From NCBI GenBank assembly GCA_001799845.1, contig MGUG01000027.1, positions 62,001 through 126,000 on the forward strand: a stretch of DNA of 64,000 bases, written 5' to 3'. The stretch comes from Elusimicrobia bacterium GWC2_64_44. Lineage in GTDB: Bacteria > Elusimicrobiota > Elusimicrobia > Elusimicrobiales > UBA9959. Below, piece after piece: positions 40,810 through 48,347 of the stretch (positions are counted from its first letter, which is position 1; every line of letters starts with the position of its first letter). Position numbers and translations under genes: made by a program. Under the pieces are notes generated by a model. It saw nothing but the letters and a program-made list of their open reading frames with translations, was not told where the DNA came from and searched no databases.

Positions 40810-42003
40810 GTGTCCATCAAGAAGAAGACCCCCGGAGCCGAGGCCATCATCCTGGCCGGCGGCTCCGGCTCGCGCATGGGGCGGGAGAAACAGTATCTCC
40901 TGCTCGGCGGCCGGCCGCTGATAGAGCGCACAGTGGAGGTCTTCGCCTCGAGCGGGCTGTTCTCCAAGATCATCCTCGCGCTGTCCCCCGCGAACCTTGC
41001 GGTGCACGGCGCCGAGTGGGCCAGGGCCGGCGTGCAGACCGCGCCCGCCGGGGCCACGCGGACCGAGTCGCTGCGCAACGCTTTTAAACTGGTAAGCCCC
41101 GGCGCAGAGCTGGTGGCAGTGCACGACGGGGCCAGGCCCTTCGCCGACGCGGAGCTGATCCGGACCTGCCTGGACCAGGCGGCCGCCGCGGGCGCCGCGG
41201 TGCCCGCCGTGCCGCTGAAAGACACGGTGAAGACCGTGGCCGCGGGCGGGCAGCGGTTCGAAAGTACCCCGGACCGCGCCTCGCTGCTGGCCGTCCAGAC
41301 GCCGCAGTGCTACCGGCGCGACGTGCTGGAGCGCCTGCTGGCCGCGGCCGCGGAGAAGGATTACAGCGACGAGTCGCAGATCCTGGAGACCCTGGGAGTG
41401 AAGGCGGCGGTGGTGCCCTCGACCTACCGCAACATCAAGATAACCACCCCGGAAGATCTGCTGATAGCGGAGGCTTTTATGAAAGACGAAAAAGAAGCGG
41501 CCAAGGTGAGCACCCGGATAAGGATCCCCGTGGCCCGCGCGGGCTTCGGCTACGATATCCACCGCCTGGTGGAGGGCCGGCCGCTGATCATAGGCGGCGT
41601 GAAGATCGAGCACACCAAAGGCCTGCTGGGCCACAGCGACGGCGACGTGGTGCTGCACTCCATCTGCGACGCGCTCCTGGGCGCCGTGGCCGCCGGCGAG
41701 ATCGGCGTCTATTTCCCGCCCACCGACCTGACCATCATGGGCATCTCCAGCGAGGCCATAGCCGAGAAGACGCTTGAGATACTCGCCTCCCAAAAGGCCC
41801 GCATCATCAACGTGGACGTCACCATAGTGGCCGAGGAGCCCAAGCTCAAGCCGTATTACGAGCCCATCCGCGAGTCGCTCTCCAAGATCCTGAAAATGGA
41901 CAAGGGCGACATAAGCGTGAAGGCCAAGAGCCGCGAAGGCCTGGGCGAAGTGGGCCACGGCGACGCCATGGTCTGCTACGCGATAGTGAGCGTGCTGAAA
42001 TGA
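40810..42003 (+). CDS. ispDF: Bifunctional IspD/IspF enzyme
   Basis: 397 residues, start GTG at 40810. Residues about 10-225 are IspD (AIILAGGSGSRMGREKQYLLLGGRPLIERT; VAVHDGARPF), making CDP-methylerythritol. Residues about 238-397 are IspF (GYDIHRLVEGRPLIIGGVKI, GLLGHSDGDVVLHSICDALLGA, FPPTD), making the cyclic diphosphate. Both act in the MEP isoprenoid pathway; the fusion skips the IspE step, which must be encoded elsewhere. Overlaps the next gene by 4 nt. Confidence 0.96.
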   Translation: MSIKKKTPGAEAIILAGGSGSRMGREKQYLLLGGRPLIERTVEVFASSGLFSKIILALSPANLAVHGAEWARAGVQTAPAGATRTESLRNAFKLVSPGAELVAVHDGARPFADAELIRTCLDQAAAAGAAVPAVPLKDTVKTVAAGGQRFESTPDRASLLAVQTPQCYRRDVLERLLAAAAEKDYSDESQILETLGVKAAVVPSTYRNIKITTPEDLLIAEAFMKDEKEAAKVSTRIRIPVARAGFGYDIHRLVEGRPLIIGGVKIEHTKGLLGHSDGDVVLHSICDALLGAVAAGEIGVYFPPTDLTIMGISSEAIAEKTLEILASQKARIINVDVTIVAEEPKLKPYYEPIRESLSKILKMDKGDISVKAKSREGLGEVGHGDAMVCYAIVSVLK

Positions 42004-42416
42004 GGCGCGCGGCGCTGCTGGCGCTGGCGGCCGGGCTGCTGGCCGCCTGCTCGGGCGCCCGCCCCGGCGGCGACGGCAAGCGGGAGCCGCCCGCCGGCCC
42101 CGGCGCGGCCACCGTCTTCGAGAAGCGCACTTTCAAGCTGGTTAGGACGCCGGACCCGGACCTGGAGGCGGCGCTGGAGCCGCTGCTGACCGCCGCCTAC
42201 GACGCTGCCGTCAAACGGCACGCCGAGGCCTCGTTCAGCGAGATCGGCTTCACCTATTCGCTGGCGCCCAAGGGCGCGGTCTATCCCTTTTCCGAAATAG
42301 AAGTTTCCTGCATCATGCAGGACAAATACGCCGTCCGCCGCGGGCCCGAGCTCTGCGGCGCTTTCTACGAAGATCTGGAAGCCAGACTTAAGAAGGCGCT
42401 GGCCGGCAAGCAGTAG
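42000..42416 (+). CDS. Small lipoprotein of unknown function
   Basis: 138 residues with a lipobox LLAAC (Cys at about 17) after a short hydrophobic stretch, so probably lipid-anchored. The mature part is about 115 residues with two Cys (SCIMQDKYAVRRGPELCGAF), possibly a disulfide. No family recognised. ATGA overlap with ispDF and 8 nt before cysS. Confidence 0.7.
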   Translation: MRRAALLALAAGLLAACSGARPGGDGKREPPAGPGAATVFEKRTFKLVRTPDPDLEAALEPLLTAAYDAAVKRHAEASFSEIGFTYSLAPKGAVYPFSEIEVSCIMQDKYAVRRGPELCGAFYEDLEARLKKALAGKQ

Positions 42417-42424
42417 GAGCTGTC

Positions 42425-43837
42425 ATGAACTTCAGGATCTACAACACGATGACGCGGCAGAAGGAGCTCTTCAAGCCGATCAAAGAGGGCGAGGCGGGCA
42501 TCTACACCTGCGGCCCTACCGTTTACCATTACGCGCATATCGGCAACCTGCGCACCTACATCTCCGAGGACGCCTTCGTCAGGACGCTGAAGTTCTTTGG
42601 CTGGAAGGTGAAGCGCGTGATGAACATCACCGACGTGGGCCACCTGACCTCCGACGCCGATACCGGCGAGGATAAGATGGAGGTGGGCGCCAAGCGCGAG
42701 GGCAAGACCGCCTGGGAAGTGGCCAAGTTCTACACGGAAGCTTTCTTCAAGGATTACAAGGCGCTCAACTGCCTGCCGCCCGACGTGCTCTGCCCCGCCA
42801 CCGACTACGTGCAGGAGATGATAGACATGGCGCTGGCCATCGAGAAGAAGGGCTATACCTATAACATTCCCGGCGACGGCGTCTACTTCGACACGGCCAA
42901 GCTGCCGGACTACGGCAAGCTGGTGGGCAAGGCCCATGTCGAAGGTATACAGGCCGGCGCGCGCGTGGAGGCCAACTCGGCCAAACGCCACCCCGCCGAC
43001 TTCGCCGTCTGGAAGTTCGCCGCGCCAGGCGAGCAGCGCCAGATGGAATGGGACTCGCCCTGGGGCAAGGGTTTCCCCGGCTGGCATATGGAGTGCTCGG
43101 CCATGGCCGTTAAGCACTTAGGCGAGACCATAGACATACATTGGGGCGGCGAGGACCACGTGGCTATCCACCACACCAACGAGATAGCCCAGAGCGAAAC
43201 CGCCAGCGGCAAGACTTTCTCCAACTACTGGATGCACGCCCGCTTCCTGGTGACCGGCGACGAGGGCAAGATGTCCAAGAGCGCGGGGGATTTCCTCACC
43301 GTGTCGTCGCTGCCGCAGCGCGGCTACGACCCGCTGGCCTACCGCTACTACTGCATGCTGACCCATTACCGCAAGCAGCTGGAGTTCACCTGGGAAGGCG
43401 TGGAGGCCGCCGCCCGCGGCCTCGACGGCCTGCGGGCTCTCGCCCAGAAGGTGAAGGCCGAGGCCGGCACCGCGCCGCACTCTCTGGACCGCGAGGCCCA
43501 ATACTTCAAGGATTTCTGCGCCGCGCTCGCCGACGACGTGAACATGCCCGCCGCCATGGCCGTGCTGTGGGAGACGCTTAAAGACGCCTCCCTGCCCGCG
43601 CCGCAGCGGCTGGCCTTCGCCGCCGCCGCCGAGGAAGTGACCGCGCTGGACCTCTTCAAGTCCGCCGAGGCGGGCGCGCTGGCCCCCGAGCTGGCCGCGC
43701 TGATAAAAGAGCGCGAGGCCGCCCGCAAGGCCAAGGACTGGAAGCGGTCCGACGAGCTGCGCAAAGAGCTGGCCGACAAGGGCGTGCTGATAGAGGACGC
43801 CGCCGGCGGCACCAAATGGAAGCTGGCCCGGGGCTGA
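42425..43837 (+). CDS. cysS: Cysteinyl-tRNA synthetase
   Basis: 470 residues, normal length. HIGH-type motif YHYAHIGNLRTY, zinc ligands beginning at Cys in IYTCGPTVY and later WHMECSAM...HHTNEIAQSE, and the KMSKS motif GKMSKSAGDF. Charges tRNA-Cys. AGGAG precedes the ATG by 6 nt. The stop overlaps the PAP2 gene start by one base. Confidence 0.97.
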   Translation: MNFRIYNTMTRQKELFKPIKEGEAGIYTCGPTVYHYAHIGNLRTYISEDAFVRTLKFFGWKVKRVMNITDVGHLTSDADTGEDKMEVGAKREGKTAWEVAKFYTEAFFKDYKALNCLPPDVLCPATDYVQEMIDMALAIEKKGYTYNIPGDGVYFDTAKLPDYGKLVGKAHVEGIQAGARVEANSAKRHPADFAVWKFAAPGEQRQMEWDSPWGKGFPGWHMECSAMAVKHLGETIDIHWGGEDHVAIHHTNEIAQSETASGKTFSNYWMHARFLVTGDEGKMSKSAGDFLTVSSLPQRGYDPLAYRYYCMLTHYRKQLEFTWEGVEAAARGLDGLRALAQKVKAEAGTAPHSLDREAQYFKDFCAALADDVNMPAAMAVLWETLKDASLPAPQRLAFAAAAEEVTALDLFKSAEAGALAPELAALIKEREAARKAKDWKRSDELRKELADKGVLIEDAAGGTKWKLARG

Positions 43838-44787
43838 TGCGCAACGCCGTAATCTCCGCCTGCCTGCTCTCCGTGCTGTGCGCGCCGGCCGCCGCGCAGA
43901 CCAGGACCTATACCCTCAAAGACGGTTCTACGCTGGAATACGCCAAACCCGGCCTGTGGCGCACCATAGGCGCCGGCCCCTCGGACTGGGGCCTGGCAGT
44001 AAAGCAAAGCTTCCAGAAAGAAAACCTGCCGTGGCTCGCGGCCATCGGCGCCTCCACCGTGCTGCTCATCAAGTACGACCAGGAGATCTACGAGGAGACT
44101 CAGCGCGTGGGCAAGCGCCTCAACATCTCCCGCGTGGACAAGACCAAGACCTATCTGAAGGTGGGCGGCGTCTCCATCTTCCGCGGCCCGAGCGACCTGG
44201 GCTCGGCTTTCTATTTTATCGGCGACGGCTGGGTGAACCTCGGGCTGTTCGGCTATTTCGAGGCCGCGGGCTGGCTGAAAGACGACTGGCGCGCCGCGCA
44301 GACCGGCCACCAGCTGGCCGAGGGCCTGCTGGTCACGGGTTTCACCACGCAGGTGATGAAGCGCGTGACCGGCCGCGAAACCCCGCGCGCCGCCACCGCC
44401 GACCGCGGCGTCTGGCGCATGTTCCCTTCCTTCAAGGACTTTCAGGCGCACCGCACCCGCTACGACGCCTTCCCTTCCGGCCACCTGGCCACCTGCGTGA
44501 TGACCATGACGGTCATCGCCGAAAATTACCCAGAGAAGAAATTCGTTAAGCCGGTGGGCTACGCGCTGCTGGCCGCGCTGAGCTTCCAGATGGTCAACAA
44601 CGGCGTGCACTGGGCCAGCGACTATCCGCTGGGCTGGGCCGTGGGCTACGGCATAGGCAAGGCCATCGCCCGCGGGGGGAAGACCGCCGCCAAACGCGGC
44701 GCGCCCGTGGCGCCCTCCGCCGTGCGCTTCGCGCCGTACCTGTCGCCCGAAGGCGCGGTCGGCGGCGCGCTGGCCTATAAATTTTAG
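43837..44787 (+). CDS. PAP2-family phosphatase
   Basis: 316 residues from the ATG at 43837, which gives a signal-type N-terminus (MRNAVISACLLSVLCAPAAAQ). Type 2 phosphatidic acid phosphatase motifs: KRVTGRETPR, FPSGHLATC with the catalytic His, and HWASDYPLGWAVG. Membrane-associated lipid or undecaprenyl-pyrophosphate-type phosphatase activity is likely; substrate unknown. It follows cysS with a one-base overlap. Confidence 0.83.
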   Translation: MRNAVISACLLSVLCAPAAAQTRTYTLKDGSTLEYAKPGLWRTIGAGPSDWGLAVKQSFQKENLPWLAAIGASTVLLIKYDQEIYEETQRVGKRLNISRVDKTKTYLKVGGVSIFRGPSDLGSAFYFIGDGWVNLGLFGYFEAAGWLKDDWRAAQTGHQLAEGLLVTGFTTQVMKRVTGRETPRAATADRGVWRMFPSFKDFQAHRTRYDAFPSGHLATCVMTMTVIAENYPEKKFVKPVGYALLAALSFQMVNNGVHWASDYPLGWAVGYGIGKAIARGGKTAAKRGAPVAPSAVRFAPYLSPEGAVGGALAYKF

Positions 44788-44820
44788 TTGTCCGCAAGAT
44801 CGCGCAGGTTAGGAGGGAAC

Positions 44821-46431
44821 ATGGCAGACGATAAAAAACCTTTCAAATACGAATGGTTCACGATGGGCGACATCAACGGCTTCTTCGGCCTGATGTTCGA
44901 TAACATGACGGTGCTGTCCTTCATGGCCGGCATCCTCATCTTCGCCTTCGGCTTCCCGGCCGAGATCGTCTACAAAAGAATGTTCCCCGGCACCGCCTTC
45001 GGCGTGCTGTTCGGCGACCTCATCTACACCTGGATGGCCTTCCGCCTGGCCAAAAAGACCGGCAACGCGAAGGTCACCGCCATGCCGCTCGGCCTCGACA
45101 CGCCGTCCTCCATCGGCATAGCGCTCGCCGTGCTCGGCCCGGCCTTCCTCAGTTTCAGGGCCAACGGCATGAGCGAGTACGACGCCGGCATGGCGACCTG
45201 GTACCTCGGCATGGCCACCATGGTGCTCATCGGCGTCTTCAAGTTCGCCTTCTCCTTCATCGGCGGCTGGCTGCAGCGTCAGATCCCGCAGGCGGGCCTG
45301 CTGGGTTCCCTCGCCGGCATCGGCCTCGCGCTCATCGGCTTCTTCCCGCTGCTCGAAGTCTTCAAGATGCCAATTGTCGGCCTCATCGCCCTCGGCCTGA
45401 TCATGTACACGCTGGTGGCCGGCATCAAGCTACCCCGCAACTTCCCCGGTGTGTTCGGCGCCGTAGCCATCGGCACCGCGCTCTATTACCTACTCGCCCC
45501 GCACGGCCTCGCCGGCGGCGCGCCCAAGCCGCTGCCCGAGCTGTCGCTATACCTGAGCCTGCCCATACCCACGATGGAGTTTATGAAGGGCCTGGGCGAC
45601 GCGCTTAAATACCTGCCGATAGCCATACCCTTCGCCATCCTCACCGTGGTGGGCGGCGTTAATGTGACGGAAAGCGCCCGCGTGGCCGGCGACGACTTCA
45701 ACACCCGCGACATACTGCTGACCGAGGCCGTGGCCACCCTGGTGGCAGGCGTCTGCGGCGGCGTGGCGCAGAGCACGCCCTACATCGGCCAGCCGGCCTA
45801 CAAGGCCATGGGCGCCCGCGCCGGCTACACGCTGCTGACCGGCCTGTTCATCGGCCTGGGCGGCTTCCTGGGCTACCTCGGCTTCATGGTGGAGCTCATA
45901 CCCGCGGCCGTGATAGCGCCTATCCTCATCTTCGTCGCGCTCGACATCATGTGCCAGGCCTTCCACGCCTGCCCCGTCAGGCACGCTCCCGCCGTGGCGA
46001 TGGCGTACTTCCCCACGGTGGCGCGCATGCTGCAGATAAAGCTGTCCAACCCGGGCATGGTACCCACCGAGCTCTTCAACAAGAACATGATGGCCGCGGA
46101 CAAAGGCCTGCCCGAGCTGCTGGTGACGGTGGCGCTGGGTAACGGCTTTATTCTCACCGGCATGCTGTGGGGCGCCTTCATGGCCAAGCTCATAGACCGG
46201 CAGGTGCGCGCGGCCGCTTTCTATGTGAGCGTCTGCGCCGTGCTGACCTTCTTCGGCGTGATCCACTCCGCCATCCCGGACGGCAACATGTACCTGCCCT
46301 GGCACTTGGGCGATATGATGCGGCAGGTGCCGTACCAGTTCACTATCGGCTACCTGGCGCTGGCCGTGATGCTGCTGGGTCTGTCGTTCTCCAAGGAAGT
46401 GAAAGAGGGGCACGCGCCCGAGCATTATTGA
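44821..46431 (+). CDS. NCS2-family transporter
   Basis: 536 residues from the ATG at 44821, preceded by AGGAGG. About 12-14 membrane segments. Family features include MTVLSFMAGILIFAFGFP at the start, GGVNVTESARVAGDDFNTRDILLTEAVATLVAGVCGG in the substrate-region helices, and SNPG...GNGFILTGMLWG. It resembles xanthine/uracil permease family members, but the exact substrate is unclear; purines fit guaA/guaB and the second NCS2 gene at the right edge. Confidence 0.8.
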   Translation: MADDKKPFKYEWFTMGDINGFFGLMFDNMTVLSFMAGILIFAFGFPAEIVYKRMFPGTAFGVLFGDLIYTWMAFRLAKKTGNAKVTAMPLGLDTPSSIGIALAVLGPAFLSFRANGMSEYDAGMATWYLGMATMVLIGVFKFAFSFIGGWLQRQIPQAGLLGSLAGIGLALIGFFPLLEVFKMPIVGLIALGLIMYTLVAGIKLPRNFPGVFGAVAIGTALYYLLAPHGLAGGAPKPLPELSLYLSLPIPTMEFMKGLGDALKYLPIAIPFAILTVVGGVNVTESARVAGDDFNTRDILLTEAVATLVAGVCGGVAQSTPYIGQPAYKAMGARAGYTLLTGLFIGLGGFLGYLGFMVELIPAAVIAPILIFVALDIMCQAFHACPVRHAPAVAMAYFPTVARMLQIKLSNPGMVPTELFNKNMMAADKGLPELLVTVALGNGFILTGMLWGAFMAKLIDRQVRAAAFYVSVCAVLTFFGVIHSAIPDGNMYLPWHLGDMMRQVPYQFTIGYLALAVMLLGLSFSKEVKEGHAPEHY

Positions 46432-46436
46432 AAAGA

Positions 46437-46471
46437 AAGGGCGGTACTTTCAAAAACGCCGCCCTTTTTGC
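46437..46471 (+). terminator. Probable terminator after the NCS2 gene
   Basis: AGGGCGG pairs with CCGCCCT across a ~15-nt loop and is followed by TTTTT. It separates the permease gene from the tRNA. Confidence 0.6.
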
Positions 46472-46505
46472 TAAAATATTCGGGTAGCGCAGTAGTTGGC
46501 ATTAA

Positions 46506-46579
46506 GCGGGCGTGGTTCAATGGTAGAACGCGACCTTGCCAAGGTTGAGACGTGGGTTCGATTCCCATCGCCCGCTCCA
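46506..46579 (+). tRNA. tRNA-Gly (GCC)
   Basis: 74 nt including encoded CCA. The 7-bp acceptor stem GCGGGCG/CGCCCGC, D-arm with TGGTTCAATGGTAGA, anticodon arm CGACC-TTGCCAA-GGTTG with anticodon GCC, and T-arm with GGTTCGATTCC are all visible. It is the only tRNA in the window. Its last 15 nt form part of a perfect inverted repeat with downstream sequence. Confidence 0.95.
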
Positions 46580-46630
46580 AAATTTTAGGCCACCCGTCAG
46601 GGTGGCCTAAAATTTTGGAGCGGGCGATGG
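46565..46630. repeat. Perfect 31-bp inverted repeat incorporating the tRNA 3' end
   Basis: Left arm 46565-46595 and right arm 46600-46630 are exact complements with a 4-nt GTCA loop. The left arm contains the last 15 nt of tRNA-Gly, including CCA. A further copy of the tRNA end, TCGCCCGCTC, occurs exactly 100 bp after the tRNA one, at 46668-46677. No gene is seen between 46632 and 46732. Confidence 0.9.
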
Positions 46631-46732
46631 AAATTTCCTTATGAAGAACGGTCGCTGCCGCTCCCTGTCGCCCGCTCGAGACGATGGGGGAATACGGGAG
46701 GGCTTGCGGTCTATAGCTTTGGGTAATGTGCT

Positions 46733-46762
46733 AGGCCATCCTTGAGCGGGATGGCCTTTTCC
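46733..46762 (+). terminator. Rho-independent terminator downstream of tRNA-Gly
   Basis: AGGCCATCC (46733-46741) pairs with 46749-46757, followed by a T-rich tail. It points the same way as the tRNA and is about 150 nt past it, so a longer primary transcript or a small RNA may end here. Confidence 0.65.
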
Positions 46763-46763
46763 T

Positions 46764-47207
46764 TTATTCCGGCAGGGCGGAGACGGTGAGCCAGTAGTTG
46801 CCGAAGCTGTGGAGGAGTTTCTTGTAGCCTTCGTAGCTGCTGGGTTTGGTCAGGTACGAGGCGGCGCCGCATTCGAAGCTGCGGGAGATGTCCTCGCGGG
46901 CGGTGGAGCTGGTGAGCATGATGACGGGGAGCTTTTTCAGCGCCTTATCTTCCTTGATGGCGCGCAGCAGGGTGAGGCCGTCCATGAGGGGCATGTTTAT
47001 GTCCACGAGCAGCAGGTCCGGCATGGCGGGCTTGCGGCCGGCGTGCTTGCCGGCGCAGCGCAGGTAATCCAGCGCCTCCCTGCCGTCGCAGAAGCTTTTA
47101 AGTTTGTGGGGCAGTTTCAGGTGTTCCAGGACGGTGCGGGCCATCAAGGCGTCGTCCTCGCTGTCGTCCACCAGTAGTATGTTTAGCCGCTGAGCCGAGC
47201 CGCTCAT
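46764..47207 (-). CDS. Single-domain response regulator (Rcp1-like)
   Basis: 147 residues, receiver domain only. Acidic pocket Asp14/Asp15, phospho-acceptor Asp69 in LLLVDINMPLMDG, switch residues in LTSSTA and the Lys in LTKPSS. The insert between alpha-2 and beta-3 (CAGKHAGRKPAMP) is typical of Rcp1-type regulators that serve phytochrome- or GAF-type kinases, so the GAF kinase at 1537-3099 is a possible but unproven partner. GGGAGGGG precedes the ATG. No output domain. Confidence 0.92.
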   Translation of the reverse strand: MSGSAQRLNILLVDDSEDDALMARTVLEHLKLPHKLKSFCDGREALDYLRCAGKHAGRKPAMPDLLLVDINMPLMDGLTLLRAIKEDKALKKLPVIMLTSSTAREDISRSFECGAASYLTKPSSYEGYKKLLHSFGNYWLTVSALPE

Positions 47208-47381
47208 ATCCCCTCCCGACCGGCCAAAAAATAAAACTCCGGCTTTACGATCCAGACCACGCGGCCTGTCGGTATCGCCGTTGCCCCTCAGGCTTATGTT
47301 ATAGCAGGTCTATTGGGGAAAACAAGGTGATTTAGAATACACAGCAGCCCGCCGGGGTTTGCCCCGGCGGGACGCGGGCGG

Positions 47382-48347
47382 TCAGTGCTTCCTGATGCCG
47401 GCGAATTTCACGGTGACGGAGAACTTGTGCGTGGTGCCCAGGCCGCCCATCGGCGCGAAGGCGTAATCCACGGTGTAGGCCGCCGCCTCCAGGCCGATGC
47501 CGCCGGACACGCCGGAGGCGTCGCCGTTAGCCGCGGTCTTGTAGCCGGCCCGCAGGGCGAACATGTAATCCTTGTCGTAGGCGCTGGTGAATTCCACGCC
47601 CGCGCCGAGGGCCGCTCCGGAGTCCCTGAGGTAGCTGGCGTCGGAGAGGAAGGCCAGGTCCATGCGCTGGCCGCGGCCTTTCTGGATGACCACGTTATAC
47701 TGCCCGCCGGCCCTGAGGGTCAGCGGCAGCGGGTCGCCCGCGCCGGCGTACTTCAGCTCTCCGCCGAGGTTCTGCAGCGCAGCGCCGAAGACAAGTTTGT
47801 CCTTGGCCGCCGTCCAGCGCAGGCCCGCGTCCAGCGCGGGCGCGGAGGCGGTCTCGTCCTCGAGGCTGCTGCGTATGTATTTAAGGTTCACGCCGAAAGC
47901 CACGGCAGCGTCGGTCTTGGGGCAGTAGCCTACGGCCGCCGCGATGTCGCTGGCGGAGTAGGTCTCGCCCAGGTCATTGCCAAACTTGTCGTACTTGTCT
48001 ATGGGCGGCCCCGACAGGTAGGCGGCCGCGAAGCCGAAGGCGCCGCTGCCGGCCTTCCTGGCGAAGGCGAGGCCGGAGTAGCCGGTCTCGCCTATCCACC
48101 GGGCGTGCGACAGGTACAGCTCGGGGCCCTTGAGCGCGGAGAGGCCCGCCGGGTTGTAGAACAGCGCGCGGGCGCCGCCGGCGGCGGCGCCGGTCTCGCC
48201 CAGGGCTGCGGCCTTGGCGTCCACGCCTATGCGCAGGAACTGGCCGCCGGACACGCCCTCGTCGGCCGCGCGCGCGGGGAGCGCGAGGGCCAGCAGGGCG
48301 AGGACGGGCAGGATGATCGGTTTAAGGGTCATGGTCTTGGTCCTCAT
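47382..48347 (-). CDS. PorV/PorQ-like outer-membrane protein
   Basis: 321 residues with a signal peptide (KPIILPVLALLALALPARA). The beginning of the mature protein, GGQFLRIGVDAKAAALGETGAAAGGARALFYNPAGLSAL, is the PorV/PorQ (UPF0164) signature of FadL-like barrels; the rest is alternating barrel strands. PorV proteins shuttle type IX secretion cargo in Bacteroidota; here the co-transcribed upstream gene encodes a giant FN3 protein with a FlgD-like end, a plausible client. ATGA overlap with that gene. Confidence 0.8.
   Translation of the reverse strand: MRTKTMTLKPIILPVLALLALALPARAADEGVSGGQFLRIGVDAKAAALGETGAAAGGARALFYNPAGLSALKGPELYLSHARWIGETGYSGLAFARKAGSGAFGFAAAYLSGPPIDKYDKFGNDLGETYSASDIAAAVGYCPKTDAAVAFGVNLKYIRSSLEDETASAPALDAGLRWTAAKDKLVFGAALQNLGGELKYAGAGDPLPLTLRAGGQYNVVIQKGRGQRMDLAFLSDASYLRDSGAALGAGVEFTSAYDKDYMFALRAGYKTAANGDASGVSGGIGLEAAAYTVDYAFAPMGGLGTTHKFSVTVKFAGIRKH

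Noticed and set aside
39781-41958. A 725-codon antisense frame opposite the PIN-TRAM and ispDF genes
   Set aside because: His/Asp/Gln-rich composition typical of a reverse shadow; both sense genes are well-known families.
46506-46732. Integrated element at the tRNA-Gly gene
   Set aside because: No integrase, phage or plasmid gene follows; only ~150 bp with partial tRNA-end copies, so at most a scar.
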